From Planctomycetaceae bacterium (lineage in GTDB: Bacteria > Planctomycetota > Planctomycetia > Pirellulales > Thermoguttaceae): a stretch of DNA of 7,723 nucleotides. The notes under the pieces were generated by a model. It saw nothing but the letters and a program-made list of their open reading frames with translations, had not been told where the DNA came from and did no database searches. Below are positions 1 through 5,794 of the stretch, in pieces. Location: NCBI GenBank assembly GCA_003509805.1, contig DOMV01000012.1, positions 4,691-12,413 on the forward strand, in the 5' to 3' direction. The first letter of the stretch is position 1. Every line of letters starts with the position of its first letter. The position numbers and the translations under genes are program-made.

Positions 1-182
1 CCGGCTGTGAGTACACGGCGGTTACCCGTGGTTCGACGCCGTACCGGAACGCCCGCCCACCGGAAACAACACTGCCCGGAGGGTAAACGAGCGGTTAAAA
101 CGGACGGTGTTTACCAACGACGCAACCGGCTTCGGTATAAACAGGCGGTCGGACGGAAAATTCAGGCGGCTTCGGCATCAAA
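1..182 (-). repeat. Left copy of an intergenic repeat element, cut by the window edge
   Basis: This non-coding stretch downstream of nspC shares several blocks with the gap at the right edge, in the opposite orientation. The block GCCCACCGGAAACAACACTG (52-... region, about 52-75) matches the right copy with one change. GGACGGAAAA followed by TCA (151-164) also matches. End-type motifs of the form GGCTTCGGTATAAAC occur twice here, at 128-142 and, degraded, at 168-182. GTGAGTACACGGCGG (7-21) recurs inverted at 4637-4658. Compared with the right copy, about 54 bp (roughly 89-142) appear inserted. The orientation given is that in which the element begins with the GTTTATAC-type end. The left boundary lies outside the window. 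Confidence 0.75.
50..93 (-). other. Stem-loop in the left repeat copy
   Basis: On the minus strand the arm CGCTCGTTTACC (plus 82-93) pairs with GGTGGGCGGGCG (plus 50-61) in 12 of 12 positions, four of them G-U, around a 20-nt loop. On the plus strand those four become C-A mismatches, so the fold favours a minus-strand RNA. The arm 82-88 could instead pair with GTTTACC at 109-115. Confidence 0.5.
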
Positions 183-193
183 TCGTTCGGTTT

Positions 194-1393
194 TCAACTC
201 AACCGCGATTTGAAATCCTCGTAACCGAATCGACGAACGATTTCGACGGCACCGCCGGGCACTTCGCTGTCGCAAGTGACGATCGACGGCGGATTCAGGC
301 CGTTGAACATCGTGTTTTTACAGATCGTGTATTGCGACATGTCCGCGAACGTGACCCGGTCGCCGATCTTGAGCGGCTTGCGGAACAGGTATTCGCCGAT
401 CAAATCGCCCGAAAGACAGGTCTTGCCGCCGATGACGTATTTATACCGGCCCTCTTCGAGCGGGGAATCCGTATCGACAATCTCGACGACGCGCCGGGCT
501 CCGACCAGCTCCGGGGTATACGGCATTTCCAGCACGTCGGGCATGTGCGCCGCGGCCGAGGTGTCCACGATCGCGACGTCGATACTGCTCGGATTCTCGT
601 TGACGTCGAGGACGCTTGAAACCAGGAAGCCCGTGTTGAGAACATGGGCTTCGCCCGGTTCCAAAAAAACTTCGAGCTTGGTCCGTTTGCGGAAATCGGC
701 GATCACGTCGCAAAGCTGATCGACGTCGTAACCGGCCCGGGTGATGTGGTGTCCGCCGCCGAAATTGATCCATTTGAGTTTCTTGAAGTATTTTCCAAAA
801 CGCTCCTCGACCAGTTCGAGCGTCCGCACGAGGACGTCGGAACCCTGCTGGCACATCGTGTGGAAATGGAAACCGTCGATCCCCGAGAGGGAAGAAATTT
901 CATGCATCGTTTCGATGCGAATCCCGAACCGGCTACGGCTCGTACAGGGATTGTAAATTTCCGTGAGGACTTCGGAATACTCCGGGTTGATCCGATACCC
1001 GCAATGGATTTTCCGTTTTTCCTTGTCGCGAATTTTCTTGATATGCGGATGGAACAATTTGAACTGGGCCTCGGAATTGAAAACGAGATAATCGACCATC
1101 GGCAGGACCGATTTGATTTCCTCATCGGCATAGGCGGGCGAATACAGTTGGACGAGCTTGCCGAATTCCTCCCTGCCCAGCCGCACCTCGTTATAACTGC
1201 TGGCGGCGACCCCCGCGAGATAGGGGGCCATGTCCTTGAAAGCGCACCATGTCGAGAACGCCTTGAGTGCGAGCAGTATCTTGCATCCGGAACGTTCCTG
1301 CACATCCTGCAGGATTTTCATGTTACGGCGGATCAGCGCCCGGTCGATCACGTAGTAGGGGGTGGGAATGTCGAAAACGGTGTAGTCGAACAT
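194..1393 (-). CDS. nspC: Carboxynorspermidine/carboxyspermidine decarboxylase
   Basis: This is a 399-residue fold-type III PLP-dependent decarboxylase (alanine-racemase-like barrel plus C-terminal beta domain), cytoplasmic. It removes the carboxyl group from carboxynorspermidine or carboxyspermidine, the last step of the aspartate-semialdehyde route to norspermidine or spermidine. Visible family motifs are LLALKAFSTW with the likely Schiff-base lysine K44, HFHTMCQQ (176-183), NFGGGHHITR (210-219, phosphate-binding glycines), EPGEAHVLNTG (245-255), GGKTCLSGD with C326 (322-330), and DMSQYTICKNTMFNG (351-365). Length is normal for the family. The ATG at 1393 is chosen because the family pattern begins right there (MFDYTVFDIPTPYYVID). 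A GTG at 1474 would add 27 residues that do not look like the family, and it falls inside a hairpin (1463-1479), although purine-rich sequence precedes it. The stop lies 12 bp from the edge of a repeat element. The usual partner, carboxynorspermidine dehydrogenase, is not in the window. The sequence does not distinguish norspermidine from spermidine as product. Confidence 0.95.
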   Translation of the reverse strand: MFDYTVFDIPTPYYVIDRALIRRNMKILQDVQERSGCKILLALKAFSTWCAFKDMAPYLAGVAASSYNEVRLGREEFGKLVQLYSPAYADEEIKSVLPMVDYLVFNSEAQFKLFHPHIKKIRDKEKRKIHCGYRINPEYSEVLTEIYNPCTSRSRFGIRIETMHEISSLSGIDGFHFHTMCQQGSDVLVRTLELVEERFGKYFKKLKWINFGGGHHITRAGYDVDQLCDVIADFRKRTKLEVFLEPGEAHVLNTGFLVSSVLDVNENPSSIDVAIVDTSAAAHMPDVLEMPYTPELVGARRVVEIVDTDSPLEEGRYKYVIGGKTCLSGDLIGEYLFRKPLKIGDRVTFADMSQYTICKNTMFNGLNPPSIVTCDSEVPGGAVEIVRRFGYEDFKSRLS

Positions 1394-1462
1394 GGAAATC
1401 GTCGGAGTGATGAGGTTGAAAAACAGGCGGGCGACAGGCGGTTTGCAGACGGTCGACGAGCA

Positions 1463-1479
1463 CGGGAGGATCACTCCCG
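1463..1479. other. Hairpin between the double permease and nspC
   Basis: CGGGAG (1463-1468) and CTCCCG (1474-1479) form a perfect 6-bp stem with a 5-nt loop. On the minus strand no T-run follows, so it is not a standard terminator. It covers the alternative GTG start of nspC, which argues for the downstream ATG. It could slow transcription or protect the RNA end. Confidence 0.4.
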
Positions 1480-1499
1480 GCCCCTTTCCCCGAACAGGT

Positions 1500-3389
1500 T
1501 CAATCGGCCGTCGTTCTTCCGGTCGCGACGTCGAATTCGGCGACGGCCGGGATCAACATGGCTGCGGTCGTAAATCCGTAGGCAAGCGCGCCGACGGCGA
1601 AACCGAGATGCAAATCGCCCAGGAGCAGGCTCGTGATTACATAAAACGTAAACGGAGGGAGCAGGAAGGCCGAGAGCGTGATCGCCTGGGATGGATTGCG
1701 GCCGCCCAAGGTGAGGTACAACCCGATCCCGCCGCCGAGCATGAAGGCGAGAAAAGGTTGAAGCTGCGTTTGAAAGGAGCCGCTGAACACGATCATGATC
1801 CAGATGCAGGCCGCGACTCCTACGAAAAGAAAGAAGACGATCCCCAGACTCATGGCGGCGGCCGTGCGCGTATTCTCATAATTCATCCCGATATGCAAAC
1901 CGATCATCGCGACGAACAGGTAAAGGACCGCCAGCGACGCAAGCAGGTAGAACAGGGTCGATCCGTCGATGCCTCTCATCGCGTAAAGGGCGATGCAAAG
2001 CGATAGCGGGAGAAGGATGCACCATTTCATGTTGTAAAAGATGCCGCCGAGTTTCCCGAAAACGAATTCCCCGGGCGTGATGTCGCTCACCAAAAGCAGG
2101 TCGAACGTTCCGCCGTCGCGTTCCGAAGTGAGCGAAGAAACGGCCTGGGCGTTGACCAGGACGAGTGAAAGAAAAATCAGGGGAACAAGGGGAGCCGCCA
2201 ACTGCGCGGGACTCGGCGTGATCTGGGTTTGCACGATGGAGTGAAGCGACCAGGCACACATCGCGAAAAACAGCATGTATGCGGCCTGGATCATCCAGAT
2301 TTTACGCCCGTAGGCCCGTGTCCGCACCTCGCGCCAAAGAATCGGGTTGTCCCAGGCGTGACGGACACGACCGCCGGCGCCATGGGTACGAATGACCTCG
2401 GCCTCGTTCGCGACGTTCTCGTTCGTGACGTCCTCGCTCGTAACGGCGCCCTTGACCGCTGGTTCGTCCGCTTTGTCGACGATTCGAGTCGCCTCCCATT
2501 CGGCGATCTTGTCGAAGGCGATCGCATCGGCGAGTGTTTCTTCCACGCCCTGCTTGTGAATCCACGTATCCTGTTCGATCGTCGTCGATCGTGTTTCGCG
2601 GGAAGGATTCCAGACGCGGACCATGGCGACGGCGATCGCGTTGACAAAGACGGCAAGCAGCCCGGCCGCTGTCAGGTAGGACATGATCGGGGCGAGCCAA
2701 TTCGTTTCGACGGCGGGATAAGCGGCGTTAAGCGTCGCGGTCCAGGGACTCAGAGCGGCTGCAATCGCCTTTGTCGAAAGGGGGCCCCAATGGGAACCGA
2801 GCATGCCTGCGCCGACGGCTTCGAAAAGTCCGATCCAGATCACGAGCAGCAGGAGCGTCGTCGCAAGGGCCTGGAATGTTTTCTCGCGCCACAGGGCGAC
2901 CATGCTTCCAAGGCTGCCGAAAACGAGAATCGAAAAAAACGTGGTCAGAAAAACGCGGACGACCTGCGGATAGGAAACGCCCCCGAGCAGGACGACCAGC
3001 ATGAAAACCGGGATCGAAACGAGCAACATCGAAAAGATCGGCAGTAACCCGGCCATCAATTTGCCGAGGACCAATTCCGCGTTCGACATCCGGGTCAAAA
3101 GGAGCAGGACCAACGTTTTACGATCCTTTTCCTGCGCCACGGCCCCGGCGGAAAGCATTGCGGCGAAAAAAGTCAGCAGGACGAGCTGGAGCGGGGCGAG
3201 CAGCGTGAAAAGCGTTTGCGCAAAACGCGCGAAATCGCCGATGTCCGTTATCAGTTGCGTACCGCTGAAAACGAGCCACGCGGTAACGACCAGGAGCATC
3301 AGGACGCCCGCATACAGGCTGCGCAACACGAAGGTCGCCTCGCGGCGCGGGGCGATCGTCAACTCGCGGATGAATACGGGTCCGAACAT
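1500..3389 (-). CDS. Double-unit ABC-2 type transporter permease
   Basis: This is a 629-residue polytopic inner-membrane protein, about twice the usual ABC-2 permease length. It appears to be two permease units in one chain. Each unit opens with a similar amphipathic stretch (GPVFIRELTIAPRREA at 3-18; NPILWREVRTRAYGRK at 348-363). Each has the same cytoplasmic signature between its early membrane segments: AQEKDRKTL...LGKL (85-111) and TSERDGGTF...FGKL (421-447). Unit 1 spans about 1-260 and unit 2 about 346-615. They are joined by a charged hydrophilic linker (about 261-345) holding a 5-residue triplicate repeat at 315-329. Such permeases export a substrate when paired with an ATP-binding subunit; none is in the window, so the substrate is unknown. 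The gene follows the single-unit permease by 159 bp and precedes nspC. The start at 3389 fits the conserved opening, with no clear Shine-Dalgarno sequence. The permease class is well supported; its role is not. Confidence 0.85.
   Translation of the reverse strand: MFGPVFIRELTIAPRREATFVLRSLYAGVLMLLVVTAWLVFSGTQLITDIGDFARFAQTLFTLLAPLQLVLLTFFAAMLSAGAVAQEKDRKTLVLLLLTRMSNAELVLGKLMAGLLPIFSMLLVSIPVFMLVVLLGGVSYPQVVRVFLTTFFSILVFGSLGSMVALWREKTFQALATTLLLLVIWIGLFEAVGAGMLGSHWGPLSTKAIAAALSPWTATLNAAYPAVETNWLAPIMSYLTAAGLLAVFVNAIAVAMVRVWNPSRETRSTTIEQDTWIHKQGVEETLADAIAFDKIAEWEATRIVDKADEPAVKGAVTSEDVTNENVANEAEVIRTHGAGGRVRHAWDNPILWREVRTRAYGRKIWMIQAAYMLFFAMCAWSLHSIVQTQITPSPAQLAAPLVPLIFLSLVLVNAQAVSSLTSERDGGTFDLLLVSDITPGEFVFGKLGGIFYNMKWCILLPLSLCIALYAMRGIDGSTLFYLLASLAVLYLFVAMIGLHIGMNYENTRTAAAMSLGIVFFLFVGVAACIWIMIVFSGSFQTQLQPFLAFMLGGGIGLYLTLGGRNPSQAITLSAFLLPPFTFYVITSLLLGDLHLGFAVGALAYGFTTAAMLIPAVAEFDVATGRTTAD
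2403..2447 (-). repeat. Three 15-bp tandem repeats in the permease linker
   Basis: The units CTCGTTCGCGACGTT, CTCGTTCGTGACGTC and CTCGCTCGTAACGGC follow each other exactly. Read as protein they give AVTSE, DVTNE and NVANE (residues 315-329 of the double-unit permease). The period is a multiple of three, so copy number could change without breaking the frame. It sits in the hydrophilic linker between the two permease units. Confidence 0.75.
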
Positions 3390-3548
3390 GGTATACTGGA
3401 AACGCGATGAAAACGGACATTTTGGTCAAGCCAGCTTACCGCACTCAATCGATCCAACCTCTTGTGAAACATGAGCTTACGCGTCTTGTCCGAGCGGCAA
3501 GCGATTGTTCGCGGGGGGATTTTCACGCCGCCCGAAGTATGACAACGA

Positions 3549-4508
3549 TTACGCCAAATCACGGTCTTCGAACAGGAGCAACGAGACGACGAAGGCGAAG
3601 GAACAGAAGAGAAACATGTATAATCCGCATGCGCCGACATAACTCCACGTGATTTCCTTTTCCATCGCGATTGCCGTCTCCATACTGAAGGGATCGAGAT
3701 TCGGAAGGACGGCGCTGGAGAGATTGGCGACGAAAGCGACCGGGGCAAACTGTCCGACGGAAGATTGAACGATAACCGAAATCAGGTGCCCCAAGAGATA
3801 AATCGTTAGCGATATGGTGATGTTCGGCAGCAAGGAAAAACGGGTCGAAACAGCAACGGCGATCGCTCCGAAAAGGCAGGTTTCAAAATAAGCGAGAATC
3901 AAGCCCGGCAGGATTTTGCGTACCTGCTCGAAACAATCGATCGCGGAGGGCACTTCTTTCGACATTTCCCGGGCATCATAGACGACCTTGTAGGAAATCG
4001 TGTTCAGGAAGAAGATGCCAAGGATTAAAAACAGCGCGGTCACGGCGAGCATGACACCGAGATATTTTCCGGCGATGAACGTCGGCCGACCGACCGGCTT
4101 GGAGAGGGCCATGAGCGCCGTTTTACCGTCGAGTTCGTCGGCGATCGAGGAACTGGCAATCCATACGGCAAGGAAGATCGTGAGAAGCCTTATCAGTGTA
4201 AGCCCTTCCATGATAAGCAATTTGATGTCATCGCCAAGCGTATTGTAAGGGATGTACGGAAAAAGAAACAGGGCGAACAGCCCGATCAGGACCAGAATCA
4301 GGAAGAGGGGCTGGAAAACCGCTTCTTTGGCGGTGACCCAGGCGATCGCGCCGGTTTTCGGCAGGACGGTTCGCATGAGCGCAACCAAGGCGATGAACAA
4401 GAGGACAACGCCGAGTGCCGCGATATCGATATATTTCAGGGCGTCGACCCACGGCGGAAGATGAAAGGCGGCCCAAGGAAGCGGCGGTACTGTAAGTGAA
4501 CCGGTCAT
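3549..4508 (-). CDS. ABC-2 type transporter permease, single unit
   Basis: This is a 319-residue inner-membrane protein with about six to seven hydrophobic segments (around 27-47, 66-86, 104-121, 147-169, 199-221, 228-249 and 290-312). The ABC-2 signature is SIADELDGKTALMALSKP (121-138) followed by AGKYLG (146-151), the short cytoplasmic stretch that marks NatB/CcmB-like permeases. The large loop at about 170-198 is polar. It probably forms one transporter with the double-unit permease encoded next on the same strand, together with an ATPase encoded elsewhere; that pairing is inferred only from adjacency and family. The ATG at 4508 is the natural start. A candidate promoter lies about 45 bp upstream, inside a palindrome, so this gene may head its own transcript. 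No substrate can be assigned. Confidence 0.85.
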   Translation of the reverse strand: MTGSLTVPPLPWAAFHLPPWVDALKYIDIAALGVVLLFIALVALMRTVLPKTGAIAWVTAKEAVFQPLFLILVLIGLFALFLFPYIPYNTLGDDIKLLIMEGLTLIRLLTIFLAVWIASSSIADELDGKTALMALSKPVGRPTFIAGKYLGVMLAVTALFLILGIFFLNTISYKVVYDAREMSKEVPSAIDCFEQVRKILPGLILAYFETCLFGAIAVAVSTRFSLLPNITISLTIYLLGHLISVIVQSSVGQFAPVAFVANLSSAVLPNLDPFSMETAIAMEKEITWSYVGACGLYMFLFCSFAFVVSLLLFEDRDLA

Positions 4509-4550
4509 GAATCTGTGGATGAAGACAGGGAAATTTCGACGAACACGGAG

Positions 4551-4564
4551 TCAATTATAATTGA
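4551..4564. promoter_or_regulatory. 14-bp perfect palindrome overlapping the -10 box
   Basis: TCAATTATAATTGA reads the same on both strands and encloses the candidate -10 box. This layout suits an operator for a dimeric repressor, but an AT-rich palindrome could arise by chance, and no second copy was noticed upstream of the other genes. Confidence 0.3.
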
Positions 4565-4581
4565 AAACATCCCTCAAGCAA
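4554..4581 (-). promoter_or_regulatory. Candidate sigma-70-like promoter for the single-unit permease
   Basis: On the minus strand a perfect TATAAT (plus 4554-4559) follows TTGCTT (plus 4576-4581) with a 16-bp spacer. The predicted start would leave a leader of roughly 35-40 nt before the ATG at 4508. The -35 box matches only three of six positions, so the call rests mainly on the -10 box and its placement. Confidence 0.4.
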
Positions 4582-4636
4582 GCGTTTCGTCCAAAAAAAC
4601 GGGAATCGCGGCAAAGAGATCGCCGAATCAGGAGCG

Positions 4637-4721
4637 ACCGCCGTGTACTCACGGCCGGGCTGTCCGAGGCGAACCACCACGGGAGCCCGCGCGGCTCGCA
4701 CACGGGCTTCGGTGTATAAAC
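4637..4721 (+). repeat. Internal copy of the repeat element, distal half
   Basis: The stretch 4637-4658 is the inverse of 1-22 with a single mismatch (core GTGAGTACACGGCGG read on the minus strand). It ends at 4705-4721 with GGCTTCGGTGTATAAAC, the same end motif seen at both window edges. Hairpins are CCGTG-TACT-CACGG (4641-4654) and GAGCC-CGCGC-GGCTC (4683-4697). A block GGCGAACCACCACGGG (4668-4683) resembles the minus-strand sequence at 20-40. It lies 20 bp beyond the ThuA stop codon, upstream of the permease promoter region. Confidence 0.7.
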
Positions 4722-4740
4722 CTTTGATATACGGAACGCC

Positions 4741-5631
4741 CTACTGCTTTTCGGCATAACCGGGGCAAACTTTTTCGATATTCGGCGTCGTATCCATATC
4801 GAATCGTCCCAGCGACCATAAAACGAATTCGCCGACACGACGAACATTTTCCTTATTCCACCAGAATTTGTCGTCATGCCCCTGGGGCGTGTAGGCCACG
4901 CGGCCCTTTCCTTCCATGCGAATCCAGCAGAGCGGAAAATCGGCACGACCGTAATGCTTGAGATTCTCCGGATGCGGGAACAATTGTGCCGTTTGCATGG
5001 CATAGACGACATGCATGTCGGGATTGAATTCCCTCATCGCATACCATTCGTCGTGGGCGGTGAACTCGCCGTTCAACTTTTTAAGCCAGGGAACTTCGAT
5101 CGGTTCGACGGCCTTGATCGTCATGAACTGCGAGGGGCCGTGACCGCAAAAACGACCGCCCGACATCGCGACATAGGGATCCCTGCCGTCGATACGGAGT
5201 TTGCAGTGCGTGTCCGTGGCGGAATGGATGCCCACGAAGCCCTTGCCGCTCCGTACCGCCGCGATAAGTTTTTTGATACCGTCCTCACTCATCGGACGCA
5301 TTGTCGGGATTTTTGTGTTCTCGTCCTGCAAGCCGCCGGTCGTATAGAAAACGAAAGCGTCGAATTCGCTCACGTCGCCGTCGAAAATCCGGCCGTCATG
5401 GCTTTCAACCAATTCGATGCCATGATCGTTGCAGAACGTTTTCAGCGCGGAACCGGAAATCGTCGTGCCGTCTTCCTGCATTCGGGCCGGCCCGTGCCCT
5501 TCGCTGCTGGATCGGGTGAAATGGAGAATTTTCGCTTTTTTGTCCGTTTTTCGTTCCTGAGCGTCCGTCGCGGCGACAAACGTCACGGCTGCAAACAGGG
5601 CCGCCGCCAGAGAGAGTAATCGTATTTTCAT
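4741..5631 (-). CDS. Secreted ThuA-domain protein
   Basis: This is a 296-residue exported protein with one ThuA domain (trehalose-utilisation-like, related to the class I glutamine amidotransferase fold). A signal peptide occupies 1-24 (K2 and R4, a hydrophobic core of L/A/V/F, cleavage expected after TDA24). The domain spans about 33-277. Recognisable landmarks are KILHFTRSSSEGHGP (34-48), DAFVFYTTGG (91-100), GKGFVGIHSATDTH (129-142), GGRFCGHGP (158-166), TAHDEWYAM (191-199) and GKGRVAYTPQGHDD (241-254). The family is linked to carbohydrate use, but its biochemistry is poorly settled, so no reaction is claimed. The ATG at 5631 is preferred over one at 5685 because it starts a clean signal peptide; the Shine-Dalgarno sequence is weak. 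Upstream on the same strand is the secreted HEAT-repeat gene, 163 bp away with a repeat element between. Secreted ThuA proteins are common in Planctomycetota. Confidence 0.9.
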   Translation of the reverse strand: MKIRLLSLAAALFAAVTFVAATDAQERKTDKKAKILHFTRSSSEGHGPARMQEDGTTISGSALKTFCNDHGIELVESHDGRIFDGDVSEFDAFVFYTTGGLQDENTKIPTMRPMSEDGIKKLIAAVRSGKGFVGIHSATDTHCKLRIDGRDPYVAMSGGRFCGHGPSQFMTIKAVEPIEVPWLKKLNGEFTAHDEWYAMREFNPDMHVVYAMQTAQLFPHPENLKHYGRADFPLCWIRMEGKGRVAYTPQGHDDKFWWNKENVRRVGEFVLWSLGRFDMDTTPNIEKVCPGYAEKQ

Positions 5632-5718
5632 GTTTTTCGTTGTGCGTGAGTTGAAAGGGTGGGATTGAGACCGAGGACCTTCCACAGGCCCTGTCGTTTT
5701 TGATTTGATTGCTGAAAG

Positions 5719-5790
5719 ATTTATACCGCAACCGGGCGTGTGCCGCTACGGATCCGCCCGGTGCGGCACGGACCCGGATTCGGCATAAAC
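5719..5790 (-). repeat. Short, apparently complete element with inverted ends
   Basis: This 72-bp element lies between the HEAT stop codon (5 bp away) and the ThuA gene. Its ends are imperfect inverted repeats: 5719-5736 (ATTTATACCGCAACCGGG) against 5773-5790 (CCCGGATTCGGCATAAAC). On the minus strand 16 of 18 positions can pair if two G-U pairs are allowed; on the plus strand fewer pair. Inside are two overlapping stems: ACCGGGCG (5731-5738) with CGCCCGGT (5755-5762), and GTGCCGC (5740-5746) with GCGGCAC (5763-5769). The ends match the larger copies, so this looks like a minimal version of the family. There is no T-tract for an ordinary terminator. Confidence 0.7.
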
Positions 5791-5794
5791 ACGC

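Noticed and set aside
1423..1436. AAACAGGCGG near 1423-1436 as another repeat remnant
   Set aside because: Only about ten bases match the left repeat (139-148) and no end motif or hairpin accompanies them, so chance is enough.
1394..1474. N-terminal extension of NspC from a GTG at 1474
   Set aside because: The added residues do not resemble the family, conservation begins at the ATG at 1393, and the GTG lies in a hairpin.
644..1573. Long open frame on the plus strand opposite nspC (309 codons)
   Set aside because: It lies antisense to a gene with clear family motifs; its translation is rich in D, R and E without any recognisable domain, as expected from the codon bias of the real gene.
2229..3047. 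Long open frame on the plus strand opposite the double permease (272 codons)
   Set aside because: The protein is low-complexity and charged, has no family features, and lies fully inside a well-supported membrane-protein gene.
3390..3428. TTGACC and TATACC hexamers upstream of the double permease as a promoter
   Set aside because: The spacer on the minus strand is 28 bp, far from the usual 16-18 bp. The rest of the 3390-3548 gap shows no convincing signal or repeat copy.
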